A stretch of DNA of 50,755 bases from an uncultured Spirochaetota bacterium (lineage in GTDB: Bacteria; Spirochaetota; Spirochaetia; Treponematales; UBA12059): positions 1-50,755 of the forward strand of contig CALMRC010000170.1 of the NCBI GenBank assembly GCA_937873275.1, given 5' to 3'. Numbering within the stretch: position 1 is the first letter of the stretch; every line of letters starts with the position of its first letter. Positions 31,723 through 40,536 of this stretch are shown one piece after another. The notes below the pieces were generated by a model. The model searched no databases. It was not told the origin of the DNA and saw nothing but the letters and a program-made list of their open reading frames with translations. The translations under genes were made by a program, and so were the position numbers.

Positions 31723-33529
31723 GGAGGGACCTCCCCGCAAGGGCTCCGGGAACCGCCGCCGGGGCGCCGGAAGCCGCGGGCTCCCGCACCAGGGCCTGGA
31801 GGCGGGCGATCTCGGAATAGAACCCTTCCCGGGCCAGGAGTTCCTCGTGGGTCCCGAGATGGGTCAAGGACCCGGACTCCAGGACCGCGATCCGGTCCGC
31901 GTGGCGCAGGGTGGATACCCGGTTGGAGACGATGATGTTGGTGCGACCCGCCCGGAGGGACAGGAGGGCTTCCAGGATCCTCTCCTCGGTCTCGGTGTCC
32001 ACCGCGGACAGGGCGTCGTCGAAGACCAGGACCTCCGGATCCGCGGCCAGGGCCCGGGCTATCGCCACCCTCTGTTTCTGCCCCCCCGAGAGGGTCAATC
32101 CTTTTTCCCCGACGATGGTATCCCATCCCGCGGGGAAATCCTTGACGTCCCGGTCGATGGCGCTGACGGAGGTCACCCGCTCGAAGAGCTCCGGCGGGAG
32201 GTCCGGTGCGGCGAAGAGGATGTTCGCCCGTACGGTGTCCGAGAAGAGGAAGGTGTCCTGGGGAACGAAGCCGAAGGTCTTCCGCAGGGTCTCCAGGTCG
32301 TAGTCCAGGACGTCCCGCCCCGCCAGGAAGACCGTCCCCTCGGGGGGTTCCAGCATCCGGGGAAGGAGCTTGAGAAGGCTGCTCTTGCCGCTCCCGATGC
32401 GGCCCAGGATGCCCAGGGTCGTACCTCCGGGAATCCGCAGGGACAGGTCCCGGAGGGCCGGATCCCCGTCCTCGCCGTAAGCGAAGGTGAGGGACCGGAA
32501 CTCCAGGGCCGGAGTCCCGTCCGAGGCGGCCCGGCAGGACGGGACGGCCCGGATCGTGCCGGGCCGGTCCGCGGCCTCGGGCTTCTCGTCCAGGATCTCG
32601 TTCACCCGTTTTAGGGACGTGGCCCCCCGCTGGATCATGTTCACCGTGAACCCCGCCCCGATCATGGGCCAGATCAGCATCTCCAGGTACGCCAGGAGGG
32701 CGGTGATGTCCCCGGGACTCATGCGGTTCTCGATGACCGCCCCTCCTCCGGCCCAGAGCAGGATCAGGGTGGTCAAGCCGGACAGGAAGGAGATGAAGGG
32801 GAAGAAGAACCCGAAGATCTTGGCAAGGGACATGGATGCGTCCCGGTATTCGTCGTTCGCCCGGGAGAACCGGGCGGCGAAGACGTCCTCCTTGACGAAG
32901 GACTTGACCACCCGGATGCCCGTCATGGTCTCCTGGACCACGTCGGAAAGCTTGGAGTAGAGCTCCTGGACCCGCTTGAACCGGGATCCCACCATCCTCC
33001 CGAAAATCAGGATCAGGACCGTTATGGGAATCAGGGGAAGGATGGTGTAGAGGGTGATCCGGGGATTCCGGGCCGTCATGATGACCAGGATGGCCGCGGA
33101 CATGAAGACCCCGTCGATGAAGGTCACGAGCCCCATGCTCGAGGCCATCCGGATGGCTTGTAGGTCGTTCGTGGATCGGGCCATGAGGTCTCCGATCTTG
33201 TTCCTCTGATAGAACGCCGCGGGAAGGACCATGAAGTGGTCGAACAGCCGGTCCCGGAGCTCCACCTCGATCCGTCGAGCCGACCCGTGGAGGAAATACC
33301 TCCACAGGAAGCGCCCCCCGGCCACGACGGCCGCCACTCCCACGATATAGAAGGCCAGTACGGGAATCCCCGCCGTCCGCCCCAAGGAGAGCTCATCCAC
33401 CGCCCGGCGCACGAACTGGGGGATGGCCAATTGGGCGGCGTCCACGGTGACCAGGCAGAGGAGCCCGAGGAGGTACTTGAGACGGTACTTTTTCAGGTAC
33501 GGGAGGAGGGTCCGGAATTCGCGGAGCAT
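31715..33529 (-). CDS. ABC exporter half-transporter A, degenerate-site subunit
   Basis: A 604-residue ABC exporter half: six membrane helices (about 15-310), nucleotide-binding domain (about 345-590) with Walker A GRIGSGKSSLLKLL, a canonical signature LSGGQKQRVAIARAL and Walker B VLVFDDALSAVD, where Asp replaces the catalytic Glu. This is the asymmetric pattern of heterodimeric exporters such as TM287/288 and BmrCD: one active and one degenerate ATP site. The ATG has no Shine-Dalgarno; a TACTCT box stands 7 nt upstream, so the operon may begin with a leaderless message. Divergent from the TatT gene. Confidence 0.92.
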   Translation of the reverse strand: MLREFRTLLPYLKKYRLKYLLGLLCLVTVDAAQLAIPQFVRRAVDELSLGRTAGIPVLAFYIVGVAAVVAGGRFLWRYFLHGSARRIEVELRDRLFDHFMVLPAAFYQRNKIGDLMARSTNDLQAIRMASSMGLVTFIDGVFMSAAILVIMTARNPRITLYTILPLIPITVLILIFGRMVGSRFKRVQELYSKLSDVVQETMTGIRVVKSFVKEDVFAARFSRANDEYRDASMSLAKIFGFFFPFISFLSGLTTLILLWAGGGAVIENRMSPGDITALLAYLEMLIWPMIGAGFTVNMIQRGATSLKRVNEILDEKPEAADRPGTIRAVPSCRAASDGTPALEFRSLTFAYGEDGDPALRDLSLRIPGGTTLGILGRIGSGKSSLLKLLPRMLEPPEGTVFLAGRDVLDYDLETLRKTFGFVPQDTFLFSDTVRANILFAAPDLPPELFERVTSVSAIDRDVKDFPAGWDTIVGEKGLTLSGGQKQRVAIARALAADPEVLVFDDALSAVDTETEERILEALLSLRAGRTNIIVSNRVSTLRHADRIAVLESGSLTHLGTHEELLAREGFYSEIARLQALVREPAASGAPAAVPGALAGRSLHG

Positions 33530-33536
33530 GGGGACA

Positions 33537-33565
33537 AGAGTATCGACGCCGGCAGGAAATGGCAA
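33537..33565 (-). promoter_or_regulatory. Promoter of the ABC exporter operon, leaderless arrangement
   Basis: Minus strand: TTGCCA, 17 nt, TACTCT, then 7 nt to the ATG of exporter subunit A. It lies back to back with the TatT promoter within a 74-nt gap. Confidence 0.5.
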
Positions 33566-33568
33566 GCG

Positions 33569-33595
33569 TTGACAAGAAAGGCCGTTCCCTACAAT
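33569..33595 (+). promoter_or_regulatory. Promoter of the TatT/TRAP operon, leaderless arrangement
   Basis: Perfect TTGACA, 15-nt spacer, TACAAT, then an AT-rich stretch of 8 nt to the ATG, with no ribosome site. Its -35 overlaps the region just upstream of the divergent exporter promoter, so the two may compete. Confidence 0.6.
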
Positions 33596-33603
33596 ATATA
33601 AAT

Positions 33604-34494
33604 ATGTCCAAAGTATCGATCTCGGCGATCGCCCTGGCGGCGGCCGTCCTGTCGTCCTGCTCGATCGCCACCCTGGGCACCCGGGCCACCGAATCCTTCC
33701 TCTCCGAGGAGGATCCCGAGCTCGTGGGGCAGAGCCTGCCCCTCCTCCTGAAGGCCAGCGAAATCCTGGCGGACTCCAAACCCAAGGACGTGGACCGGGC
33801 CGTCACGGCCTCCTCCCTCGCGGTTATGTACGCCATGGGCTTCGTGAGCGCCGACGCCGCGGGCATCCCCGCCGAGGAGGTGGACGCCCGGATGGAGGCG
33901 AACCTCCGGGCCAAGCGACTGCTCCAGCGGGCCTTCCGCCGCTCCTCGGAGGCCCTGGAACACCGCAGGAAGGGCATCCTGGCCTCCCTGGCCTCGGGGA
34001 ATACGGAGCCCCTGGACAAGCTGAAGGCCAAGGACGTGCCCCTTCTGTACTGGACCAGCGCCTCCGCCCTGGGCGCCTTCTCCCTGGATCCCTTCGACCC
34101 CTCCGCCTCCAAGCACCTGGCCACGGCGGTCGCCCTCCTGGAGCGGGCCCTGGAGCTGGACCCGGACTGGAATTACGGGGCCCTCCAGGAACTGGTCATC
34201 TCCCTGGCCCCCTCCCTCCCCCGGGAGTTGGGCGGCGGGGAGGAACGGGCGGAGGCGGCCTATCGGCGCGCCCTGGAGGCTTCCGGAGGTCTTCGGGCCT
34301 CCCCCTACGTCTCCTACGCGTCCTCGGTGTGCGTCGGCCGCCAGGACTACAAGGCATTCAAGCAGGCCCTGGAGGCCGCCCTGGCCGTGGACGTGGACGC
34401 GGATCCCTCGGGACGCCTGGCCAACATCATCGCCCAACGGAACGCCCGGAGGCTCCTCGCCCAGGCGCCCGAAATATTCCTGGTACTCGAATAA
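33604..34494 (+). CDS. tatT: TatT-like TRAP-associated TPR lipoprotein
   Basis: A 296-residue lipoprotein with lipobox LSSC (Cys at about residue 20) and an all-helical mature part resembling TatT of Treponema pallidum (Tp0956), whose TPR-like folds bind the partner TatP and channel hydrophobic ligand. It is immediately followed by tatP and the fused dctQM, the same order as in T. pallidum. Two helix-rich hairpins near 60-150 and 165-280 match that fold. Start: ATG 8 nt after the -10 box, no ribosome site. Symbol by synteny and family. Confidence 0.85.
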   Translation: MSKVSISAIALAAAVLSSCSIATLGTRATESFLSEEDPELVGQSLPLLLKASEILADSKPKDVDRAVTASSLAVMYAMGFVSADAAGIPAEEVDARMEANLRAKRLLQRAFRRSSEALEHRRKGILASLASGNTEPLDKLKAKDVPLLYWTSASALGAFSLDPFDPSASKHLATAVALLERALELDPDWNYGALQELVISLAPSLPRELGGGEERAEAAYRRALEASGGLRASPYVSYASSVCVGRQDYKAFKQALEAALAVDVDADPSGRLANIIAQRNARRLLAQAPEIFLVLE

Positions 34495-34515
34495 CCCCAA
34501 CGGAGGTCCCGTACC

Positions 34516-35505
34516 GTGAACCGCAGAACCCCGATCTTGCTCCTCCTGCTTTGCCTCGCCGCCTCCGTGTTCGGCCAGGTAAACCTCAAGCTGGGCGTCG
34601 CAGCCCCCAAGAACAGCCCCTGGGGCATGAGCCTGGACCGCCTCGCCGCGGACTGGCGCCGGATCTCCGGCGGAAAGGTCACCCTGACCGTCTACGCCGG
34701 GACCCTGGGGGACGACAACTCCATCATCCAGAAGATGCGCTTCGGCCTGGACGCGGGGGTCTTCCCCAGCACGGGCCTGTCCCTGATCTACGAGGACATC
34801 CTGGCCCTGAGCATCCCCAGCCTGGTCCGGGACGACGCGGAACTCCGGGCGGTCCTCAAGGAGCTGGACGTCCCCTTCCGGACGGAGATCGGGCGCAAGG
34901 GATACACCATCCTCACCTATTCCTCCGCGGGCTGGGTCTGGCTCTTCTCCCGCCGGCCGGTTTCCAAGCCCTCGGACATCCAGAACCTCAAGGTGGCGGT
35001 GCCCGTGGACGACCGCAAGATGAGCCGGATGCTCCAGGCGGCCGGGGCGGTCCCCGTCCAGGTGGACATCCAGAACCTGGTGGGGCAGATCGCCACGGGC
35101 GCCGTGGACGCCCTCCTCATCTCCCCCGCCTTCGTCCAGGCACAGTGGTCCTTCTTCAAGTCCTACCTGCCCTACGTCAGCGACATGAAGGTCTCCCCCT
35201 TCGTGGGCGCGGCGCTCGTCAATACCCGCAGTTGGGAACGGGTTCCCGCGGAACTCCGAAAGCCCCTCATGGAGGCGGCGGACCGGATGGCCGGGGACCT
35301 GGCCCGGGAGGCGGACCGCCTGGACGACGTGGCCATCAAGGCCATGACCTCCGACGGCCTGACCGTCGTCCCCCTGACCGCCGCGGACCGAGCCGCCTGG
35401 TACGAGGCTTTCGTGGCCAACCGGGACCGGTTCGTCCGGGACCTGTTCTCCAAGGACGTGCTGGACGCCATCGACCGGGCGGTCCGTTCCCGGAGCAGCC
35501 CGTGA
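34516..35505 (+). CDS. tatP: TatP-like TRAP substrate-binding protein (DctP family)
   Basis: A 329-residue periplasmic binding protein with a signal peptide (about 1-20, LLLLLCLAASVFG) and the DctP fold (LGVAAPKNSPWGMSLDRLA at the start, the conserved Arg-containing helix near residues 160-175, and WEAA-like helical C-terminus). In T. pallidum TatP (Tp0957) binds hydrophobic ligands, perhaps fatty acids, rather than typical dicarboxylates. GTG start preceded by CGGAGG at a good distance. The stop overlaps the start of the membrane component (GTGA). Confidence 0.9.
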   Translation: MNRRTPILLLLLCLAASVFGQVNLKLGVAAPKNSPWGMSLDRLAADWRRISGGKVTLTVYAGTLGDDNSIIQKMRFGLDAGVFPSTGLSLIYEDILALSIPSLVRDDAELRAVLKELDVPFRTEIGRKGYTILTYSSAGWVWLFSRRPVSKPSDIQNLKVAVPVDDRKMSRMLQAAGAVPVQVDIQNLVGQIATGAVDALLISPAFVQAQWSFFKSYLPYVSDMKVSPFVGAALVNTRSWERVPAELRKPLMEAADRMAGDLAREADRLDDVAIKAMTSDGLTVVPLTAADRAAWYEAFVANRDRFVRDLFSKDVLDAIDRAVRSRSSP

Positions 35506-37445
35506 GCGGGGCCGGGGAGAGCTCTCCCGAGGGCGCCGCGGAGTCGACCCCCGTCGAGGCCCCGGGCTTCCGGAGGATCGTGCAGATCGTCGCCCTGGCC
35601 GCGACGGTCGCGGCGGTCGCCGTGCCGGTCCTGGACTTCTTCATCCTCCGGATCTTCCAGTGGGGCATCCCGGGAGCCACACCCTTCTCCATCCAGGCCG
35701 TCCTGGTCCTGGCCTTCGCGGGGGCCGTTATCACCTCCCTGGAGGGGGACCATCTGGCCCTCACGAAGACTCCCCACCACGGCGTGGACTCCCGTCATCG
35801 CATCCAGTCCTCGATCGTGTCCTTCCTGACCTGCGCCGTGGAAGCCGCCTTCGTCCTGGGTACCCTCTCCTTCGCCCTCCTGGGATTCGACCGCTCCGAG
35901 CGGGCGGGCTTCGTCCCCTACTGGATCTTCGCCCTGGCCCTGCCCGCGGGCTTCCTGGGCATGCTGGTCCTCGACGTCCGCCGGGTCCGGGGCGTTCCCC
36001 GGATGGCCGCCGCCGCGGGGATCCTGGCGGGGGCGTTCCTGGCGGCCCCCAGCCTGGTGAACCTGGCATCCGTGGCCGGAATCTTCTGGCCCGCCCTGGA
36101 TTCCCTGGCCGCGGCCGCCGGCGCCACGATGCGGATCCTCGGCCTTCCCCTGGCCCTGGGACTGGCGGCCTCCGCCTTCCTGGGAACCCCGCTCTTCGCG
36201 GTCCTGGCGGGGATGGCCGCGATCCTCTTCACCGCGGACGGGTCCCTGATCGAGCTGGCCGTCACGGAGTCCTACGCCATGCTCCGGAGCCCCCAGATCG
36301 CCGCGGTCCCCCTGTTCACCCTGACGGGTTTCCTCCTGGCCGGAACCAAGGCCGGGGAACGCCTGGTGACCCTCTTCCGGGCCCTCTTCGGACGGGTACG
36401 GGGCGGGGCCGCGGTGGCGGCCGTCACGGTCTGCGCCTTCTTCTCGGTGTTCACCGGGTCCTCCGGCGTGGCGATCCTCGCCCTGGGCCCCCTCCTGGCC
36501 CGGGTCCTCGTGGACGCCGAGGGCATGGGGGACGAGACTTCCAAGGGCCTCCTGACCGCCAGCGGTGCGGTAGGCCTGCTTTTCCCGCCGAGCATGGCGG
36601 TCATCGTGTACGCGGTGACGGCCCAGTACTCCTACGGCCCCGAGAACCCCCTGGACATCCTGGCCCTCTTCCGGTCCAGCGTGATCCCGGGCCTCCTCTT
36701 CGTGGCGGTCACGGCGGGGGCCGGGATCTACTTCGCCGCCCGGGAACGAAAGGGCGCCGCGGCCGGGACGTCCCGTCCCGCGGTCCCCGCGGAGCGGCCC
36801 TACATCCGGAAATCCCTCTGGGCGGCCCTCCCGGAATCCTTCCTGCCCTTCGGGATCGCCCTCCTCTTCTTCTCCGGGACGGCGACCCTCATGGAGATCG
36901 GGGCCCTGTCGGTCCTGTACACCGGAGCCTACGGCTTCCTGCGGAAGGAGTTCGACCGGAAGTCCCTGGCCGCCGCGGCCGCCAAGGCCTTCCCCGTGAT
37001 CGGCGGAACCTTGATCCTCCTGGCCGCCGCCCGGGCCTTCTCCTATTTCCTCGTGGACTCGGGGATCCCGGACATGGCCGCGGCCTTCGTCACCTCCCAG
37101 ATCAGCTCGAAGCTGCTGTTCCTGCTCCTGCTGAACCTGCTGCTCCTGGCCGCGGGCTGCCTGATGGACGTCTTCTCCGCCATCCTGGTCCTGGCTCCCC
37201 TGGTCATCCCCGTCGGGCAGGCCTTCGGGATCCATCCCATCCACCTGGGGATCATCTTCGTGTCGAACCTGATGGTGGGCTTCATCACCCCCCCGATCGG
37301 GATGAACCTCTTCCTGGCCTCCTACGCCTTCGACCGCCCCCTGGGCAGGGTCTGGAGGGCCGTGTCCCCCTGGTTCCTCCTCCAGCTGGCGGTGGTGATC
37401 CTCATCACCTACATCCCGGCCCTGAGCCTCGTATTCGCGGGGTGA
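35502..37445 (+). CDS. Fused DctQM TRAP transporter membrane component
   Basis: A 647-residue integral membrane protein that joins the small DctQ-like part (about 15-195, four helices including the QWGIPG region) and the large DctM-like permease (about 195-647, roughly 11-12 helices; [17 protein letters not shown] and [15 protein letters not shown] are DctM signature regions). It moves the TatP-bound ligand inward with an ion gradient. Fusion as a single chain matches the T. pallidum homologue (Tp0958). The GTG start overlaps the tatP stop. RNase HI follows after 4 nt. Confidence 0.92.
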   Translation: MSGAGESSPEGAAESTPVEAPGFRRIVQIVALAATVAAVAVPVLDFFILRIFQWGIPGATPFSIQAVLVLAFAGAVITSLEGDHLALTKTPHHGVDSRHRIQSSIVSFLTCAVEAAFVLGTLSFALLGFDRSERAGFVPYWIFALALPAGFLGMLVLDVRRVRGVPRMAAAAGILAGAFLAAPSLVNLASVAGIFWPALDSLAAAAGATMRILGLPLALGLAASAFLGTPLFAVLAGMAAILFTADGSLIELAVTESYAMLRSPQIAAVPLFTLTGFLLAGTKAGERLVTLFRALFGRVRGGAAVAAVTVCAFFSVFTGSSGVAILALGPLLARVLVDAEGMGDETSKGLLTASGAVGLLFPPSMAVIVYAVTAQYSYGPENPLDILALFRSSVIPGLLFVAVTAGAGIYFAARERKGAAAGTSRPAVPAERPYIRKSLWAALPESFLPFGIALLFFSGTATLMEIGALSVLYTGAYGFLRKEFDRKSLAAAAAKAFPVIGGTLILLAAARAFSYFLVDSGIPDMAAAFVTSQISSKLLFLLLLNLLLLAAGCLMDVFSAILVLAPLVIPVGQAFGIHPIHLGIIFVSNLMVGFITPPIGMNLFLASYAFDRPLGRVWRAVSPWFLLQLAVVILITYIPALSLVFAG

Positions 37446-37449
37446 CGAC

Positions 37450-37887
37450 GTGGCGGATGTGATCGTCTACACCGACGGGGCCTGCTCCGGGAATCCCGGC
37501 CCGGGCGGCTGGGCCTGGGTGGCCCTGGAGAACGGAACCCGTCGGGAGGGTTCCGGGGGGGAGACCTCCACCACGAACAACCGGATGGAGCTGATCGCCG
37601 TCATCGAGGCCCTGCAATCCATTCCCCCGGGCCGGGGCGTCGAGGTGCGGACGGACTCCCAGTACGTCAAGAACGGGATCACCGCCTGGATCAACACCTG
37701 GAAGCGGAACGGGTGGCGGACCGCCTCGAAGTCCCCGGTGAAGAACCGGGAGCTCTGGGAGAAGCTGGACAGCCTGGCCGCCGCCTTAAAGCCCCGCTTC
37801 GTCTGGGTGGAAGGCCACGCGGGGGAGGAGTTCAACGAACGCTGCGACGAACTTGCCCGGGGCCAGATCGCCCGGCTGCGCGGCTGA
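37450..37887 (+). CDS. rnhA: Ribonuclease HI
   Basis: A 145-residue enzyme that cleaves the RNA strand of RNA/DNA hybrids, e.g. at R-loops and primers. The catalytic residues are Asp9 ([11 protein letters not shown]), Glu47 (NNRMEL), Asp69 (TDSQYV) and Asp133 (ERCDELA); His123 is the loop histidine. The basic handle ([10 protein letters not shown], about residues 82-91) is present. It is a complete, compact type-1 enzyme. GTG start with GGGGTGA upstream. Probably cotranscribed with the TRAP genes because the gap is only 4 nt, a positional rather than functional link. A purine-rich repeat lies 20 nt after the stop. Confidence 0.95.
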   Translation: MADVIVYTDGACSGNPGPGGWAWVALENGTRREGSGGETSTTNNRMELIAVIEALQSIPPGRGVEVRTDSQYVKNGITAWINTWKRNGWRTASKSPVKNRELWEKLDSLAAALKPRFVWVEGHAGEEFNERCDELARGQIARLRG

Positions 37888-37908
37888 ATCCGGCTTGTCT
37901 TTAAAAGC

Positions 37909-37952
37909 GAACCACAGAGGCACAGAGGACACAGAGGGAGAGAGAGAAGCGA
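37909..37952 (+). repeat. Dispersed CCACAGAGG-type purine repeat
   Basis: Plus-strand ACCACAGAGGCACAGAGG continuing into ACACAGAGG and a GA-rich run. Closely related to the start of the element at 38990, but no inverted partner is seen before the mscS gene. The remaining gap up to 38077 contains a TTGACA without a good -10. Confidence 0.6.
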
Positions 37953-38077
37953 AGGAAAAAGAAGGGAAGGGAATTAAACCGAGGGAGTGTTGAAGCAGGC
38001 TCCTCGGCCTTTTTGACACTCCTTTTGACTTGCGGGCAAATTGGCGCACGTCCAAGCGGCGGGGAGGCGAGAGGATC

Positions 38078-38989
38078 GTGGATTCCGTCCTCGGGTTCCT
38101 GGAAGACTCCATCGGACTGGGAGAAGCGGCGATCTACCGCCTGGGGTCCTCGTTCGCCATCGCGATCGGGCTGTTCGTCCTGAACCGGGTGCTGAACCGG
38201 ATCGCCGCGAAATGGGGCAAGGAACCCAAGGGATCCTTCCGGGCCCGGAAGATCATCGGGTACGCCACCGGAATCCTCGCGGGCATCCTCATCGGGGGAG
38301 TCTGGCTGGAGTCCGTCGGGGCCTTCACCACCTTCCTGGGCCTGCTCTCCGCCGGCGTGGCGATCGCCCTTAGGGATGTTGTCGCGGATATCGCAGGATG
38401 GGCTTTCATCTTGGTTCGGAAACCTTTCGACCTGGAAGACCGGATCGAGTCCATGGGGATCAAGGGGGACGTCGTCGACATCCGCCTGTTCAAGACGACC
38501 CTCCTGGAGGTCGGGAACTGGGTGGACGCGGAGCAGAGTACGGGGCGGATCGTCCACCTCCCGAACAAATTCGTCTTCGCCGAGCCCATCGCGAACTATT
38601 CCCGGGGCTTCCACTACATCTGGAACGAGATCAAGGTCCTGATCACCTTCGAGAGCGACTGGGAACGGGCCAAGGCCCTGCTGCGGGACATCGTGGAGCG
38701 CCACGGAGCGGTCCCGGGCGGGAAGGCGCGGGACGCCTTGAAGGAGGCCAGCGGACGCCTCCTGATCTCCTACAACGTGACCACGCCCACGGTCTACACC
38801 AGCGTCCGGGATTCCGGCATCCTGCTGACACTCCGGTACCTCTGCGAACCCCGGCAGCGCCGGAAGACGGAGGAATCGATCTGGGAGGAGATCCTGCGCG
38901 CCTTCGCCCGGGAGGAGAGGATCGACCTGGCCTACCCCACCACGCGATTCTACCGGGCCGGGGAAGAGGGGAAAGGACCCCCGGATTGA
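38078..38989 (+). CDS. MscS-family mechanosensitive channel
   Basis: A 303-residue inner-membrane channel: an N-terminal helix (about 18-38), two further membrane helices, the pore-lining TM3 with Ala/Gly packing (LLSAGVAIALRDVVADIAGW, about 95-115) and the cytoplasmic beta domain beginning FDLEDRI. The soluble vestibule domain extends to the C-terminus. It would open under membrane tension to release solutes at hypo-osmotic shock. The GTG start follows GAGAGGA; a TTG 16 codons upstream is less likely. Its stop codon directly abuts a repeat element. Confidence 0.9.
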   Translation: MDSVLGFLEDSIGLGEAAIYRLGSSFAIAIGLFVLNRVLNRIAAKWGKEPKGSFRARKIIGYATGILAGILIGGVWLESVGAFTTFLGLLSAGVAIALRDVVADIAGWAFILVRKPFDLEDRIESMGIKGDVVDIRLFKTTLLEVGNWVDAEQSTGRIVHLPNKFVFAEPIANYSRGFHYIWNEIKVLITFESDWERAKALLRDIVERHGAVPGGKARDALKEASGRLLISYNVTTPTVYTSVRDSGILLTLRYLCEPRQRRKTEESIWEEILRAFAREERIDLAYPTTRFYRAGEEGKGPPD

Positions 38990-39201
38990 ACCACGGAGGC
39001 ACAGAGGACACAGAGGAAGAGGGAGAAGAGAAAAAAACATGAGATATGTGTGGCCCGTTCGATAGCTAGCAAACACAGGAATTATTAAATGCAGGTTCTG
39101 AAAAGTCTATCGCGATTTGTAGAGGATCGGAGAACTGCGGTTACCCGACCCCTCCATTTCCTCCATTTCTCTCTCTCCGTGCCCTCCGTGTTCTCCGTGG
39201 T
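38990..39201. repeat. MITE-like element with inverted ends, copy 2
   Basis: Inverted ends ACCACGGAG (38990-38998) and CTCCGTGGT (39193-39201), with imperfect pairing continuing about 25 nt inward. There is no coding sequence. It fills most of the 306-nt gap up to fba, starting at the base after the mscS stop. Its interior is AT-richer than the surroundings and differs from copy 1 at 13210. Confidence 0.55.
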
Positions 39202-39264
39202 GAGATCCTAAGAAGGCCGTCTCTCCTCCCTGGCATTCAACAAAGACCGGAGGGCTTCTTAAAT

Positions 39265-39293
39265 GTGTACGGCCGGCTAGGCCGGCCGTACAC
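39265..39293. terminator. Perfect 13-bp hairpin after fba
   Basis: GTGTACGGCCGGC, loop TAG, and the exact complement, ending 2 nt from the fba stop codon. On the fba strand it is followed by ATTTAAGAAG, only weakly U-rich, so termination strength is uncertain. Confidence 0.6.
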
Positions 39294-39295
39294 GC

Positions 39296-40294
39296 CTAGG
39301 CTCGGCCGGCGCTGCCGAGGACGTCCTGGTTCTTCCGGGCGTAGAGCTTCTTGAGTTCGTCCCGGGCGGGGCCCAGGTACTTGCGGGGATCGAACTCGTC
39401 TGGTTTTTCCGTCAGAACCTTGCGGATCAGGGCGGTCATGGCCAGGCGGCCGTCGGAGTCGATGTTGATCTTGCAGACCGCGCTCTTGGCGGCCTCCCGG
39501 AGCTGGGACTCGGGGATGCCCACGGAGTCCGGCAGCCGTCCGCCGTACTTCTCGATCATCTTCACGTACTCCACGGGCACGCTGGACGATCCGTGCAGGA
39601 CGATGGGGAAGCCCGGAATCCGCTTCTCGATCTCCTTCAGGATGTCGAAGCGCAGGGGGGGCGGGATCAGGATCCCGTTGGCGTCCTTGGTGCACTGCTC
39701 GGGCTTAAACTTGGCCCGGCCGTGGCTGGTCCCGATGGAGATGGCCAGGGAGTCCACCCCGGTCTTCTTCACGAAGTCCTCCACCTCCTCGGGCCGGGTG
39801 TAATGGCTGTGCTCCGCGGAAACGTCGTCCTCCACTCCCGCCAGGACCCCCAGCTCGCCTTCCACGGATACGTAGTCCTTCCGGGAATGGGCGTACTCGC
39901 AGACCTTCTTGGTCAGGGCCACGTTCTCCTCGTAGGGAAGGTGGGACCCGTCGATCATGACGCTGGAGAAGCCGTTCTCGATGCAGTCCACGCAGATCTC
40001 GTAGGAGTCCCCGTGGTCCAGGTGGAGGACGATGGGGACGGGATATCCCAATTCCTTGGCGTACTCCACGGCGCCCCGGGCCATGTGCCGGAGCATGGTG
40101 GAATTGGCGTACTTGCGGGCCCCCGCGGACACCTGGAGGATGACCGGGGACCTGGTCTCCACGCAGGCCTGTACGATGGCCTGGAGCTGCTCCATGTTGT
40201 TGAAGTTATAGGCGGGAAGGGCGTAGCCGCCGGACACCGCCTTTTTGAAGAGCTCCACGGTGTTGACCAGGCCGAGCTCCTTGTAACTCGTCAT
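39296..40294 (-). CDS. fba: Class II fructose-bisphosphate aldolase
   Basis: A 332-residue zinc-dependent aldolase of glycolysis/gluconeogenesis, reversibly splitting fructose-1,6-bisphosphate. Zinc ligand region HLDHGDSYE (about 92-100); the GSHLPYEENV loop and SISIGTSHGRAKF (active-site segments) are present, and HGSSSVP is the phosphate-binding loop. Length matches the long class IIA/B-type enzyme. AAAGGAG precedes the ATG and a TTGACG-17-TAGACT promoter lies 39 nt upstream. It sits next to the flaA pair, the same neighbourhood I recall for T. pallidum Tp0662. Confidence 0.95.
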   Translation of the reverse strand: MTSYKELGLVNTVELFKKAVSGGYALPAYNFNNMEQLQAIVQACVETRSPVILQVSAGARKYANSTMLRHMARGAVEYAKELGYPVPIVLHLDHGDSYEICVDCIENGFSSVMIDGSHLPYEENVALTKKVCEYAHSRKDYVSVEGELGVLAGVEDDVSAEHSHYTRPEEVEDFVKKTGVDSLAISIGTSHGRAKFKPEQCTKDANGILIPPPLRFDILKEIEKRIPGFPIVLHGSSSVPVEYVKMIEKYGGRLPDSVGIPESQLREAAKSAVCKINIDSDGRLAMTALIRKVLTEKPDEFDPRKYLGPARDELKKLYARKNQDVLGSAGRA

Positions 40295-40332
40295 CGTTCG
40301 CTCCTTTGATAGGGGGAAATGCGTGCGGGGAC

Positions 40333-40361
40333 AGTCTAGGAAGAGGCTCCCCGGACGTCAA
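40333..40361 (-). promoter_or_regulatory. Promoter of fba
   Basis: Minus strand: TTGACG, 17 nt, TAGACT, with a leader of about 31 nt that includes the AAAGGAG ribosome site. Confidence 0.6.
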
Positions 40362-40459
40362 GGCCCCGGCCCCTCGCGGGGGGCGGGAGGGTCCGGGAAG
40401 CCCGGGTTCCGGGACCCCGGATCGGTCCCGAAAAGCCCCTTCGCTTTTTTTCAATTTGT

Positions 40460-40488
40460 TTGACAAAGGATTTGTCGGTATCTATAAT
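40460..40488 (+). promoter_or_regulatory. Perfect consensus sigma-70 promoter of the flaA pair
   Basis: TTGACA, exactly 17 nt, TATAAT. The expected transcript starts about 40495 with a leader of roughly 42 nt holding AAAAGGAG. This is the strongest promoter match in the window and suits an abundant structural protein. No sigma-28-like motif is seen. Confidence 0.85.
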
Positions 40489-40536
40489 TCGTACAACCGC
40501 AGGTATTTCACTCATGGGGCAAAAGGAGCCATTCGA

